In this document: positions 16,178 through 26,200 of the stretch, piece after piece
Position numbering within the stretch: position 1 is the first letter of the stretch
How the letters are laid out: each line of letters begins with the position of its first letter
Assembly: GCF_002262885.1 (NCBI RefSeq)
Contig: NZ_NKYF01000005.1
Span: forward strand, 310,001 to 374,000
Reading direction: 5' to 3'
Length of the DNA: 64,000 bases
Source of the DNA: Pseudonocardia sp. MH-G8
GTDB lineage: Bacteria; Actinomycetota; Actinomycetes; Mycobacteriales; Pseudonocardiaceae
Made by a program: the position numbers and the translations under genes
The notes under the pieces: generated by a model
What the model saw: only the letters and a program-made list of their open reading frames with translations
Databases searched by the model: none
What the model was told of the DNA's origin: nothing

Positions 16178-16391
16178 GTGCACAGCCTTTCGAAGATGCT
16201 CCGGGTACGTCGACGCACCCCCGGTGTGACGGGCAGTCGGCCGAGGGTTCCGGCGGTTCCGAGAACGAGGTGGTCGTTAATTGCGAGAACGATGATAAAG
16301 GAGCAGGGCGCGCAATGTCGATCCGGGGCGGATCCGAGGTGTGTCGCCGGTGTGCGGCGCCGGCCCGAATGGATCGTGGGGCCGGAAAGAG

Positions 16392-16424
16392 CCGACCGGC
16401 CCCGCAGCGAGAGGGGCCGGTCGG
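16392..16424 (-). terminator. 12-bp-arm hairpin terminator after acyl-CoA dehydrogenase
   Basis: CCGACCGGCCCC and its exact inverse GGGGCCGGTCGG flank a 9-base loop, ending 8 bp past the dehydrogenase stop on the minus strand. The length, perfection and position fit an intrinsic-type actinomycete terminator lacking a U-tract. Confidence 0.65.
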
Positions 16425-16432
16425 GGGGCGGT

Positions 16433-17719
16433 TCAGAGGTCGGCGGTGGCGGCTTCCAGGTAGTCGGCGAACTTGCGCCGCGCCGCCTCGGCCCGCGTGG
16501 GGACGTGCTCGGTGGGCGTGTCCACCGGCTGGTAGCCGCGCAGGATCCGGCGCGCGACGGAGGCCTTGTGCACCTCGTCGGGTCCGTCGTAGATCCGCGC
16601 CGCGCGGGCGGCGCGGTACATCTCCTCCAACGGCAGGTCACCGGAGAAACCGAGGGATCCGTGCACCTGCACGGCCCGGTCGATCACGTCGTGCAGCACG
16701 CGCGCGCCCCAGTACTTGATCATGGCGATCTCGACGCGGGCATTCGACGCGCCGACCTGATCCATCGTCCAGGCCGCGTGCAGCGTGAGCAGCCGGGCGG
16801 CCTGCATCTCGGCGGCGGAAGAGGCCACCCAGTCCTGAACCATCTGCTTGTCGGCGAGGACGGAACCGTGCGTGTAGCGGCTCACCGCGCGTTCGCACAG
16901 CATGTCGAACGCCCGTTTCGACTGGCCGAGCCAGCGCATGGCGTGGTGGATGCGGCCGGGGCCGAGTCGCTGTTGCGCCAGCCGGAAACCGTCGCCCGGG
17001 TTGCCGACCAGGTTCTCCACCGGCACCCGCACATCGGTGTAGAGCACTTCGGCGTGCCCGCCGTAGAGCTTCCCCGTGACGGTGGGGTGGTCCATCACCG
17101 GGATGTCGCGCACGATCTGCACCCCGGGCGTCTCGACCGGCACGATGAACATCGACGAGCCCTGGTAGGCCGACACGTCGGGATCGGTCACGGCCATCAC
17201 GATGAGGAAGTCGGCGTTCGAGGCGTTCGACGAGAACCACTTGTGCCCGTTGATGACGTAATCGTCGCCGTCGCGGACCGCGCGGGTGGACAGCAGTGTC
17301 GGATCCGCCCCGGCGCCCGGTTCGGTCATCGAGAAGCAGCTGCGCAGCTCACCGCGCAGCAGCGGATGCATCCAGCGTTCCTTCTGCTCCGGCGAGCCGC
17401 CGATGGCGAGCAGTTCGGCGTTGCCGGAGTCGGGCGCCTGGTTGCCGAAGACCCCCGGCGCGAAGCGGCACTGGCCGAGGATCTCGTGCATCAGACCGAG
17501 CCGGACCTGCCCGAACCCGCCGCCGCCCAGCTCGGGCGGCAGGTGTGCCGCCCACAACCCGCGCTCCTTGACCTGCTCCTTGAGCGGCGCCGTGATGCGC
17601 CCGAACGTGTCGCGGTCCAGATCGAGCGTCTCGAGCGGCATGATCTCGTCGCGGACGAACCCGCGCATCCACTCCAGCTGTGCCTCGAACTCGGGTTCGG
17701 TGGAGAAGTCCCACGCCAT
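16433..17719 (-). CDS. Acyl-CoA dehydrogenase (ACAD10/11-like)
   Basis: 428 residues with the standard three-domain ACAD fold. CFSMTEPGAGADP is the FAD/substrate signature 1 region and GHKWFSSNASNADF the following beta-domain segment; the C-terminal domain has QVHGSLGFSGDLPLEEMYR and RIYDGPDEVHK. This version is typical of the bacterial branch near ACAD10/11, oxidising medium or long acyl-CoA to enoyl-CoA and passing electrons to ETF. The ATG chosen has an AGGAGG ribosome site; an in-frame extension upstream lacks one. Confidence 0.9.
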   Translation of the reverse strand: MAWDFSTEPEFEAQLEWMRGFVRDEIMPLETLDLDRDTFGRITAPLKEQVKERGLWAAHLPPELGGGGFGQVRLGLMHEILGQCRFAPGVFGNQAPDSGNAELLAIGGSPEQKERWMHPLLRGELRSCFSMTEPGAGADPTLLSTRAVRDGDDYVINGHKWFSSNASNADFLIVMAVTDPDVSAYQGSSMFIVPVETPGVQIVRDIPVMDHPTVTGKLYGGHAEVLYTDVRVPVENLVGNPGDGFRLAQQRLGPGRIHHAMRWLGQSKRAFDMLCERAVSRYTHGSVLADKQMVQDWVASSAAEMQAARLLTLHAAWTMDQVGASNARVEIAMIKYWGARVLHDVIDRAVQVHGSLGFSGDLPLEEMYRAARAARIYDGPDEVHKASVARRILRGYQPVDTPTEHVPTRAEAARRKFADYLEAATADL

Positions 17720-17863
17720 CGTGCCGGCCTCCTGGTCGTCGCCGTGTCGTCGTCGCCGTGTTACCGCCGGAGTCATCGTGCCTCGTGGCGTGGCGCGGGG
17801 ACAGCCCGTCCTGGAATCCACCTCTAGAGGCAGATTCGGAGAAGCGTCTGCGGGCGGCAGGCG

Positions 17864-18313
17864 TCAGGGCCGGTCGGAAAGGTGTGCGTCCGGCGCCTGG
17901 TACGGGTTCTCGACGGTGCGCTGCATCAACAGCCCGGCCGGCGGGTCGGTGAAGCCGAAGGGCCGGTAGACCTCGTGGGCGTCGCGGGTGGCGAGCATGA
18001 CGCGGCGCAGCCCGTGGTGCCGGGCCCGCGCGACGACGGCCTCGACGAGCGCGCGCCCGATCCCGGCACCCCGGGCCTGCTCCACCACGAACACGTCGGA
18101 GATCCAGCCGAACGTGGCGCGGTCGGTGATCAGCCGGGCGAACCCGACCTGCCGCCCGTCGCGGTGGGCGCTCCAGCATTCGGATCCCGCGATGGCGGCC
18201 TCGACGACCGCGCGGGGCACGCCCGGGGACCAGTAGCTGGCGGCGAGCTCGCGGTGCACGAGGTCGACGTCGATGCGCCGAGGGTCGTCGGTGATCTCCA
18301 CAGCGGGCGGCAC
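17864..18313 (-). CDS. GNAT-family N-acetyltransferase
   Basis: 149 residues. The acetyl-CoA binding motif A is FVVEQARGAGIGRALVEAVV (about residues 74-93), followed by the GLRRVMLATRDAHEVYRPFGF region that ends the GNAT core. A WSAHRDGRQVGFARLITDRATFGWISDV segment forms the preceding sheet. Substrate cannot be predicted. GTG start. The repeat element upstream begins 71 bp from this start. Confidence 0.85.
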   Translation of the reverse strand: MPPAVEITDDPRRIDVDLVHRELAASYWSPGVPRAVVEAAIAGSECWSAHRDGRQVGFARLITDRATFGWISDVFVVEQARGAGIGRALVEAVVARARHHGLRRVMLATRDAHEVYRPFGFTDPPAGLLMQRTVENPYQAPDAHLSDRP

Positions 18314-18383
18314 GGGCGCAGCCTAGGACGTCGACCACCGACGGTCGCCGGGTTTGCCCACGGGGCGGCGCGTGGTGCGAGTC

Positions 18384-18786
18384 GTACGCCAGGGCGCTCG
18401 CGACGGCGCTCACGTACGTCTCGCACGTCGGCTCGGCGTCATGATCACCAGGAGCGGTGCGGGGGACACAGATCTGCAGTTCTGGCACCGCTGTCGCTGG
18501 TCATGGCCACCCGTGCGTTCCGCGGAACGCGCTTTTCATGATCGGATGGACCTGAGAGCGCTCCGGGAAAGATCCAACCCCCTCACGTCTATATGGTCAT
18601 GAAAACTCCTGTGGGCGCGCCGGTCCCGGTCTTCGGCGCAGTCGGCCGCGTTTCGGTGGTTCTGCCAACCCGGCCACCTTCGGCGCGGCGGACGACCTCG
18701 GCGCCGAACCGACTGCGTGTGAGACCTGGAAATGGGGTGGGGCAGGGAGTCTCGAGCGCGGGCCGGCCGCCGCATGACCCGTGCCC
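18384..18786. repeat. Dispersed intergenic repeat, copy 1
   Basis: This gene-free interval (18314-18877 as a whole) aligns collinearly with 29897-30546. Shared landmarks in order are GTACGCCAGGGC, the perfect 16-bp palindrome GCGTTCCGCGGAACGC, AGATCCAACCCC, CTCCTGTGGGCGCGCCG, CCAACCCGGCCACCTTCGGC and GCGCCGAACC-N-ACTGCG. Copy 1 is about 250 bp shorter. No convincing reading frame: small minus-strand frames are partly similar in both copies but have no ribosome sites or known domains. It may be a non-autonomous mobile element or structured RNA. Confidence 0.75.
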
Positions 18787-18877
18787 TCGACGTGGAGGAT
18801 GGTGCTCGTCCACCCGCCGGTCGTCGTGCCCCTCCTCGCCACGGGCGCGAGCATCCCAGCGCCCCGACAGAACCGGG

Positions 18878-19645
18878 TCAGCGGCGTAGGAGGTAACGCA
18901 CCAGCAGGGTGTCGGCCTCGGTGACCACGGACGCAAGCTCCAGCGTCGCCGGCTCGACGCCGGCACCGGCGGCGATGCGCTCGGCGGCGCCGGCGACCAG
19001 CAGCGGGGACACGGTCAGGCGCAGCTCGTCCACCACGCCTGCGGCGAGAAGGGCGCCGAACAGGCGCGGGCCGCCCTCGCAGTCGATGCGGCCCAGCCCG
19101 CGCGCGGCCAGCGCGGCCACGCCCGCACGCAGGTCCACGGTGTGCTCCCCGGTGACGAGCACCGTGGCGCCCGCCTCGGTCCAGGCCCGCCGCTTGTCGG
19201 GCGGCGCATCGGCCGTGGTGAGCACGATGCTCGGCACCAGCGCCTCGGTGACGACCGGCGCGTCCGCCGGCAGGGACCGGCCGGTGGTGACCACCGCTGT
19301 CGGCGGGATCGGTGCGAGCCCGTGCCGCGCGCGCCGCTGCGTGGTCTGCGCGTCGGGGTGCACGCCGCGGAACTCCTCCACCACGGCCGTGGTGGCACCG
19401 ACCAGCAGCACGTCGGCCAGATCGCTGCCCAGTTGCAGGACCCGCCGGTCCGGCGCGTTCGACAGCGCGGCTGCCCGCCCGCCCAGCTCCACCGCCCCGT
19501 CGGCGCTGGCCACGAAGTTGACCACGAGCCAGGGCGGTGCCGGATAGGTGTAGAGCCGCTCCAGCGCTGCCTCGTCCAGCTGCCCGTCGTCCAGCGGGCC
19601 GTCATCGGGCGCTCCCGCCGCGTGCGGCGGCCAGATCCGGTGCAT
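18878..19645 (-). CDS. RibD C-terminal-type (pyrimidine reductase/DHFR-like) reductase
   Basis: 255 residues of the RibD_C fold. NFVASADGAVELGGRAAALSN carries the conserved substrate segment, ADVLLVGATT follows, and GLGRIDCEGGPRLFGALLAAGVVDELRLTVSPLL is the C-terminal NADPH/substrate signature. RibD-C proteins reduce the ribosyl group of the pyrimidine in riboflavin synthesis; many actinobacterial stand-alone copies have unknown substrates. The ATG chosen overlaps the stop of the FolP2-like gene (TGATG), giving tight coupling; an ATG 12 bp upstream is an alternative. No deaminase domain is present. Confidence 0.85.
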   Translation of the reverse strand: MHRIWPPHAAGAPDDGPLDDGQLDEAALERLYTYPAPPWLVVNFVASADGAVELGGRAAALSNAPDRRVLQLGSDLADVLLVGATTAVVEEFRGVHPDAQTTQRRARHGLAPIPPTAVVTTGRSLPADAPVVTEALVPSIVLTTADAPPDKRRAWTEAGATVLVTGEHTVDLRAGVAALAARGLGRIDCEGGPRLFGALLAAGVVDELRLTVSPLLVAGAAERIAAGAGVEPATLELASVVTEADTLLVRYLLRR

Positions 19646-20532
19646 CAGGCGATCCATTCCGACGCCCGACGTGGCGGGCGGGCGTTGAAGACGCTCGCGA
19701 CCATCTCCAGCGCGTGCCGGGTGGGCGCCACCTCGTGCGCGCGGAAGACCTGGGCGCCGGCCTGCGCCGCGATGGTCGTGGCGGCCAGGGTGCCGGCGAG
19801 CCGTTCGGACAGGCCCACCCCGAGCGTCTCCCCGACGAAGGTCTTGTTCGACATCGCCATCAGGACCGGCCAGCCCGTCGCCACGAACCGCGGGACCGCC
19901 CGCAACAGGGCCAGGTGGTCGGCGGTGTTCTTGCCGAACCCGGTGGCGTCGATCAGGATCCCCTCGCGCGGCACGCCCCGGGCCAGGGCCCGCTCCGCGA
20001 GCTGCACCGTGAACTCGAGCACCTCGGCCACCATGTCGGCGTAGGCGGGGCGGAACGGCTCGGCGCGCGGCGCCCGCCCCCCGGTGTGGGTGCACACGTA
20101 CCCCGCGCCGAACTCGGCGGCCACGTCGATCAGCTCCGGGTCCGCGGCCGCCCACGCGTCGTTGAGCAGGTCGGCGCCCGCCCGGCATGCCGCCGCCCCG
20201 ACCTCGTGGCGCCAGGTGTCGATGCTGATCACGATGTCGGGGTACCGCTCCCGGATCCACTCGACGGTCGGCACGACCCGGCGGATCTCCTCCTCGGCGG
20301 TGACGGTGTCGCCGGGGCTGGCCGCGACGCCGCCGATGTCGATGACGTCGGCGCCCTCGGCGACCGCCCGGTCGATGGCGGCCTTCGCGGCGTCGTCGGC
20401 GAACGTCGCGCCGTGGTCGTAGAACGAGTCGGGGGTCCGGTTGACGATCGCCATGACCAGTGCCCGATCCCGCACCGGCCGCCGGCCCCGGATCACCAGC
20501 CCACCCGCCGAGCCCACCTCTGGAACTGCCAC
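19645..20532 (-). CDS. folP2: Dihydropteroate synthase homologue, FolP2 type
   Basis: 295 residues, a TIM-barrel DHPS. VMAIVNRTPDSFYDHGATF is the N-terminal signature, DVIDIGG the next conserved strand, and the C-terminal MSNKTFVGETLG-x4-ERLAGTLAATTIAAQAGAQVFRAHEV is the FolP2 form. The pattern ISIDTWRHEVGAAACRAGADLLNDAW resembles M. tuberculosis FolP2 (Rv1207), a paralogue reported not to function as the folate enzyme, rather than FolP1. The GTG was chosen because GGAGG precedes it by 6 nt. The next gene overlaps by TGATG. The true substrate may differ from pABA. Confidence 0.87.
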   Translation of the reverse strand: MAVPEVGSAGGLVIRGRRPVRDRALVMAIVNRTPDSFYDHGATFADDAAKAAIDRAVAEGADVIDIGGVAASPGDTVTAEEEIRRVVPTVEWIRERYPDIVISIDTWRHEVGAAACRAGADLLNDAWAAADPELIDVAAEFGAGYVCTHTGGRAPRAEPFRPAYADMVAEVLEFTVQLAERALARGVPREGILIDATGFGKNTADHLALLRAVPRFVATGWPVLMAMSNKTFVGETLGVGLSERLAGTLAATTIAAQAGAQVFRAHEVAPTRHALEMVASVFNARPPRRASEWIA

Positions 20533-20558
20533 CCGCACCCTCCGCGCCTCCGACTCCA

Positions 20559-20617
20559 CACCTTGGAGCCATACTGCCTCGCCGCGGCCCGTCAGAGAGC
20601 AGTACGGCTCCAAGGTG
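20559..20617. promoter_or_regulatory. 19-bp-arm inverted repeat between divergent folP2-like and DUF3817 genes
   Basis: CACCTTGGAGCCATACTGC is matched by GCAGTACGGCTCCAAGGTG, inverted with a single mismatch, around a 21-base spacer. It begins 27 bp upstream of the folP2 GTG and ends 63 bp before DUF3817. As both genes point away from it, it is not an ordinary terminator: a leader hairpin for folP2 or an operator fits better. Confidence 0.55.
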
Positions 20618-20680
20618 CGGTGTGGTGATGGTTCGACACCCGGTAGAACCAGTGGATCACGGGTCGGGCACAGTGGAGGG

Positions 20681-21010
20681 GTGGCTGCCGTCTCCCCGTC
20701 CACCGCTGCCTTCGTGTTCCGTGTCGTCGCGATCGCCGAGGCCTGTTCCTGGGCCGGCCTGCTCATCGGCATGTTCTTCAAGTACGTCGTGGTGTTCGAC
20801 GAGATCGGCGTGACCGTGTTCGGCCCGATCCACGGCGCGCTGTTCGTGGCCTACGTCGTGGTCACGCTGCTGGTCGCCCGCACCTTCCGGTGGAGCGCGG
20901 GCACCACGCTGCTGGCCCTCGTCGCGAGCATCCCGCCGCTGGCCACCCTGTGGTTCGAGCGGCGCGCCCGCCACCGGGGCATGCTCGCCGAGCGCGCTGC
21001 CGCCGCATAG
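20681..21010 (+). CDS. DUF3817 membrane protein
   Basis: 109 residues with three membrane helices (about 8-28, 40-60, 68-88). EACSWAGLLIGMFFKY and GPIHGALFVAYVVVTLL are the DUF3817 signatures. Such proteins are widespread in actinobacterial membranes; function unknown. The GTG start follows GGAGGG very closely, so spacing is unusually tight and the exact start is uncertain. Divergent from the folP2-like operon across a long inverted repeat. Confidence 0.82.
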   Translation: MAAVSPSTAAFVFRVVAIAEACSWAGLLIGMFFKYVVVFDEIGVTVFGPIHGALFVAYVVVTLLVARTFRWSAGTTLLALVASIPPLATLWFERRARHRGMLAERAAAA

Positions 21011-21034
21011 TGCGGGCGGCGCTCGCCGGATCCT

Positions 21035-22258
21035 TCACCCGGGGCCGACCGCCACCGTCAGGGCCCGGTCGAGGTCGGCCACCAGGTCCCTCGGGTCCTC
21101 CAGGCCCACCGAGAACCGCAGGTGCCCGTACCGGCGGAACTCCTGCGGGTAGTACCGGGCCCGCTCGTCGTCGCCGGACACGTGCACGATCAACGACTCG
21201 TCGTGCCCGAGTGACACCGCCGAGGTGATCACCCGCAGCGCCGCGACGAACCGGTTCTGGGTGTCTGGGTCCCCGCGCACGGCGAACGCGAGCATCCCGC
21301 CGAACCCTCCGTCGAGCGTTCGCGCGGCGAGCTCGTGCTGCGGGTGCGACGCCAGTCCCGGGTAGGCCACGTAGGCGATGCGGGAGTCGTGCTCGAGGAA
21401 CTCGGCCACGGCCATCGCGTTCGCGCAGTGCGCGCGCATCCGCATCGGCAGCGTCACCGACCCGCGCATGATCAGCCAGGCGTTGAAGGGGCTGATCGCC
21501 CCGCCCACGTTCACCATCGCCTCGCTGCGGATGAGGTCCACCAGCGCCGAGCCCGCCTCACCGCCGCCGACGACGGCGCCGCCCATCGCGTCGCCGTGGC
21601 CGTTGATGTACTTGGTCAGGGAGTGGACGACGACGTCGGCGCCCAGCGCGAGCGGGCGCTGCAGCACGGGCGTGGCGAACGTGGAGTCGACCGACACCAG
21701 GGCACCCGCGGCATGGGCGAGCTCCGCGACCGCGGCCACGTCGGTGATCCGGGTGGTCGGATTCGCCGGCGTCTCGACGTGGACGATGCGCGTCTCCGGG
21801 CGGATCGCGGCGGCCACGGCGTCGAGGTCGGAGGTGTCGACGAGCGTGGCGGTGATCCCGTACTTGCGGGGCAGCAGCTCCGACAGCAGCCGGTAGGTGC
21901 CCACGTAGGTGTTGTCGGAGCTCACCACGTGGTCCCCGGAGCGCAGCGCGGCGAAGAACACCGCGTGCTGGGCGGCCATCCCGCTCGCCAGCGCCACCGC
22001 GGCCCTCCCGCCCTCGAGCGCCACGAGCTTCTCCTCCAGCCAGCCCTGGTTGACGCCGCCGTTGCGGGTGTAGAGCGGGGTACCGGTGCCCGACCAGGAC
22101 AGCTCGGACGGGTCGTCGGGCAACGCATAGGAGTTGGCCATGACCAGCGGCCGGCGGATCGCCCCGCTCCCGGCGTCGACGGCGTTGCCGGCGTGCACGG
22201 CGAGGGTGGCGAGGTGGGGGGAGTCGGGCTGCGGCGAGTCGGGCGGGGAGTCGGACAC
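21035..22258 (-). CDS. Trans-sulfuration-family PLP enzyme (cystathionine gamma-synthase/lyase or methionine gamma-lyase)
   Basis: 407 residues. ALASGMAAQHAVFFAAL binds the cofactor phosphate, HVETPANPTTRITD carries the conserved substrate-site segment, and HSLTKYINGHGD holds the Schiff-base lysine. The KYINGHGD form with a Gly-rich GGAVVGGGEAG after it fits the Cys/Met-metabolism family members that act on cystathionine or methionine; the exact reaction is not assignable by eye. GTG start preceded by AAGGGGG. It is not in an obvious methionine operon. Confidence 0.87.
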   Translation of the reverse strand: MSDSPPDSPQPDSPHLATLAVHAGNAVDAGSGAIRRPLVMANSYALPDDPSELSWSGTGTPLYTRNGGVNQGWLEEKLVALEGGRAAVALASGMAAQHAVFFAALRSGDHVVSSDNTYVGTYRLLSELLPRKYGITATLVDTSDLDAVAAAIRPETRIVHVETPANPTTRITDVAAVAELAHAAGALVSVDSTFATPVLQRPLALGADVVVHSLTKYINGHGDAMGGAVVGGGEAGSALVDLIRSEAMVNVGGAISPFNAWLIMRGSVTLPMRMRAHCANAMAVAEFLEHDSRIAYVAYPGLASHPQHELAARTLDGGFGGMLAFAVRGDPDTQNRFVAALRVITSAVSLGHDESLIVHVSGDDERARYYPQEFRRYGHLRFSVGLEDPRDLVADLDRALTVAVGPG

Positions 22259-22394
22259 GCCCCCTTTCGTACGCCAGCCCGTCCGGAGCCGGGAGACGGG
22301 CCCCGCGAGAGCCCGGTGCCGCCTCGACGCGTCCACGCCGGCTGCACACGCACGGGCGGATCTGCGCCCGGGGCGACTACACCGGCAGGGAGCC

Positions 22395-23222
22395 CTACTG
22401 CTCCTCGGCCGCGAGGGCGCGGTAGGCCGGGCGCAGCAGCTCGACCACCTGCGCGCCGCGTACGTCGATCGGGAACGGGGGCACCTGGTCGAGCAGGGTG
22501 TCGGGCGGGGTGCGCGGGCCGGTGAGCTGCTCGTCGAGCGCGCCGCCCGCGCTCCAGTACCGGTCCATGACGTCGGCGAGCGCCGCGCCGGACACCGGCG
22601 CCTCGTCCTGGAGCGCGGCGCGGCGGGCGCGCACCTCCGCCAGCAGCGCCTCCCGGTCGCGCCCGCGCAGCGCGAGGATCTGGAACGGGTCGGTGTCGAA
22701 CCGCTCGGCGAGCACGTAGAACACCGCGGCGAGGTGCTTGCACGGCACCGCGTAGTCCGGGCAGCTGCAATCCATCGCGAGGTCGCGGCTCTCCGCGGGG
22801 AACAGCGACAGCCCGACGGCCGCGAAGACCTTCTCGATGTCGCGCGGCATCTCCCCGGCGAGCAGGAGGGCGGCGTAGGACGCGTCGTCGGCCAGCGCCT
22901 GCGCGACCTCTCCCCACTCGGACTTGCCGAACGCGGGCACACCCACCCGCACCTGGTAGGGCTTCGGGCGCGAGCCCTGCACCGTGGCGAGCGCCCCACC
23001 GGTGTCGATGTCGAGCGCGACGATCTGCCCGGCCCGGGCGTAGCTGCGGCCCCGGGACAGGCGCCCGCCCATGCCCAGCGACTCGAGCACGCCGAGGAAG
23101 CGCTGCGACCACCAGGTGCGTGCCACCGGGCCCCGGCTGCTGTTGATCTGGATGCCGCCCTCGACCTTGCGCGGCCGGGACGGCTCGGCGTCACGCCACC
23201 AGAACGGATCGGGATCAGGCAC
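22395..23222 (-). CDS. SWIM zinc-finger protein, partner of SNF2 ATPase
   Basis: 275 residues. The central CSCPDYAVPCKHLAAVFYVL matches the SWIM pattern CxCx(n)CxH, a zinc-binding module for DNA or protein interaction. The N-terminal part has TWWSQRFLGVLESLGMGGRLSRGRSYARAG, typical of proteins encoded beside bacterial SNF2 ATPases. The GTG start overlaps the stop region of the SNF2 gene by 8 bp, so both are coupled and likely act together on DNA. Biological role in bacteria is unresolved (repair, transcription restart or defence have all been considered). Confidence 0.9.
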   Translation of the reverse strand: MPDPDPFWWRDAEPSRPRKVEGGIQINSSRGPVARTWWSQRFLGVLESLGMGGRLSRGRSYARAGQIVALDIDTGGALATVQGSRPKPYQVRVGVPAFGKSEWGEVAQALADDASYAALLLAGEMPRDIEKVFAAVGLSLFPAESRDLAMDCSCPDYAVPCKHLAAVFYVLAERFDTDPFQILALRGRDREALLAEVRARRAALQDEAPVSGAALADVMDRYWSAGGALDEQLTGPRTPPDTLLDQVPPFPIDVRGAQVVELLRPAYRALAAEEQ

Positions 23223-26200
23223 CGCCCACCTCCGCAGCGTCTTGCGTGAGGTCTTCCGCGAGGTCTTCCGCGGCGGCCTCCTCGAGCGCGTCGGCGCCGA
23301 GCGTGAACAGCTCCCGCAGCGACTCGGTGGAGAGCTCCGTGAGCCAGCCCTCGCCGTCGCCCACGACCATGGACGACAGGGCCTTCTTCTTGGTGATCAG
23401 CTCGTCGATCCGCTCCTCGACGGTGCCGGGGCACACGAACTTGCGGACCTGCACGTTGCGACGCTGCCCGATGCGGAACGCGCGGTCCGTGGCCTGGTTC
23501 TCGACCGCGGGGTTCCACCAGCGGTCGAGGTGGATGACGTGGTTGGCGGCGGTGAGGGTGAGCCCGGTGCCGCCCGCCTTGAGGGAGAGCAGCATGATCG
23601 GCGGTCCCTCGCCGGCCTGGAACCGGGTGACCATCTCGTCGCGGCGCTTCTTCGGGGTGCCGCCGTGCAGGAACGCGACGTCGGTGTCGAAACGCGCGGA
23701 CAGGTGCGGCACCAGCAGGTGGCCGAACTCGGTGAACTGGGTGAAGCACAGCACCCGGTCGCCCTCGTCGAGGATCTCGGTGAGGATCTCCTCGAGACGG
23801 ATGATCTTCCCGGAGCGCCGGCCGACGGGGGAGCCGTCGTGCAGCAGCTGGGCGGGGTGGTTGCAGACCTGCTTGAGCTTGGCCATCGCCGCGAGGACGT
23901 TGCCCCGCCGCTCGATGCCCTCGGTGTCCTCGATCTTCTCCAGCATGTCGTCGACGACCGTGCGGTAGAGCGAGGCCTGCTCGCGCGTGAGCCGGTAGTG
24001 CTGGGTGACCTCGATCTTGTCGGGGAGGTCGTCGATGATCGTGGGGTCGGTCTTCAGCCGGCGAAGCAGATACGGGCGGGTGACGCGGCGCAGCAGCCCG
24101 GCCGCCTCGGTGTCGCCGTGGCGTTCCACCGGGATGGCGTAGCGGTGGCGGAAGCTCTCGGCGGTGCCGAGCAGCCCGGGGTTGAGCACATCCATGATCG
24201 ACCACAGCTCCGACAGCCGGTTCTCCACCGGGGTGCCGGTGAGCGCCACGCGGTGCTCGGCGTCGAAGCGGCGCACGGCCCGCGCGTGCGACGCCCTGCT
24301 GTTCTTGATCGCCTGCGCCTCGTCGAGCACGAGCCTTCGCCACGCGACGGCCGCCAGCTCGTCGCCGTCGCGGGCCGCGGTGGCGTAGGTGGTGACCACG
24401 AGGTCGGCCTCCGCGATCGCGGCGGCCAGCGCCTCGCCGTGCCGTCGGCCGGGCCCGTGGTGGGCGAGCACCCGCAGGTCGGGGGTGAACCGCGCCGCCT
24501 CCCGCTGCCAGGTGCCGACCAGCGACATCGGGCAGACGAGCAGGGTGGGCCCGCGCCGTTCCCCCGCATCCGTGCGTGCTGCGCGCTCGTGGGCCTCCAG
24601 CGCCAGCATCTGCACGGTCTTGCCCAGACCCATGTCGTCGGCCAGGCAGGCGCCGAGCCCCAGCTCGGACAGGAACGCCAGCCACGACACGCCGCGCTGC
24701 TGGTAGGGGCGCAGCTGCGCCCGGAAGCCCGGCGGGGGCGCGACCGGCGCGATCGTGCGTTCCGCGGAGCCGTCCAGGAGCGCGCCGATCCAGCCCTCGG
24801 ACCGGACGGCGGTGACGGGGAGCGGGACCTCGTCCTCATCCCAGTCGTCCGGGTGGCGCTGCGCGAGGGCGAGCACCTCGGCCGCGGTGGGGGCCCCGGC
24901 ATCGCGGCGGCGGCGGGCCTTGCGCAGGAACTCCAGCCCCTTGCGCAGGCGCTCGGCGTCGACGCTGACCCACCGCCCGCGCAGCCGTACGAGCGGCGCC
25001 TTGGTGGCGACGAGGTCGCTGATCTCCTCCTCGGACAGCTCCTCGTCGCCGACCGCGATCGACCACCGGAACTCCGCCAGCTGCTCCCGGCCCAGCCCGC
25101 TGCGGGTGAGCACGCGCTCGGCCGGGGTGCTGCGGGCGCTGAGGGTGAGCCCGACCCGGCGCGCGCCGTCCCAGCCGCTGGGCAGCTGGACGCCGAACCC
25201 GGCCTCGACGAGCAGCGGCGCGCGCGTGGTGAGGAACTCGTGGGCGTCGTCGACGGTGAGGTCGAGCCGCTCGGGGCGGGCCTGCCGCAGCGCCCGGGCC
25301 AGCGCCGGGTGCACCCGCGCCGCGCGACCCAGTTCGGCGAGCAGCATCTCCTGCGGATCGACGAACAAGCGCTCGGCACCGCCCGACCAGACCTGCTCGG
25401 CACCGACGAGCAGGCTCGGATCGGCCGTGGACTGCAGCAGGAACTCCAACACCCACCGGGTGCCGTCGCCGGTCTGGTCGATCGGGTCGGCGCCGGGGTC
25501 GGCCGGGTCGTGCAGCGTGCTGATCTCCGACAGGCGGAAGCAGGCCCGGCCCTCACCGGTGGTGCCGGCACCGAACGCGTCCCACTCGGCGACGGCGTCG
25601 GCGAGAACGGCGAGCTCGCCCGCGGGCACCCCCTGCTCGCCCCCGACGCGACCACCCGGGGTGAGCAGGGCGGCCAGCCACGCCTCGGCCGCCGGCAGCC
25701 GGCGTGGCGCGCGGCCCGATCGCGGCGGCAGCACCGCGACCGGCTCCGGGGCGCGGGCCAGCCGGTCGCGCACGGCGGTGTCGGTGAGGGCGGCGAGGGC
25801 GTCGGCGACCAGCTCGTGGGGATCGGCGCCGCTCTGGCGCGTGCGTGCGGACCCGGCCGCCTCGGCGCGCGCGACCGGCGGGAGCGCCTCGACCAGCGCG
25901 TCGAGGGTGACGGCGTCGAGACCCTGCACCACCGGCCGCCACCGGGCCACCGCGCGCGACCCGGCGCGCGCCATCGTGGGCAGTACCCGACCGCGGGACG
26001 CCAGATCGGCCGCCAGGGCCGCGACCGCGCGCAGGTGCGCGACCGAGGCGCCGTAGCGGGCCTCGTCGGCGAGGTCTTCCAGCTCGGCGACGTCGACGGC
26101 GAGCGCGGGCACCGTCCATGCGCGGAGCACCGGGCCGCCCCGCGGCGAACCACCGCGCCGGCCGCTGCGGACCAGCTCCGGCGAGGCGAGCGGGCCACCG

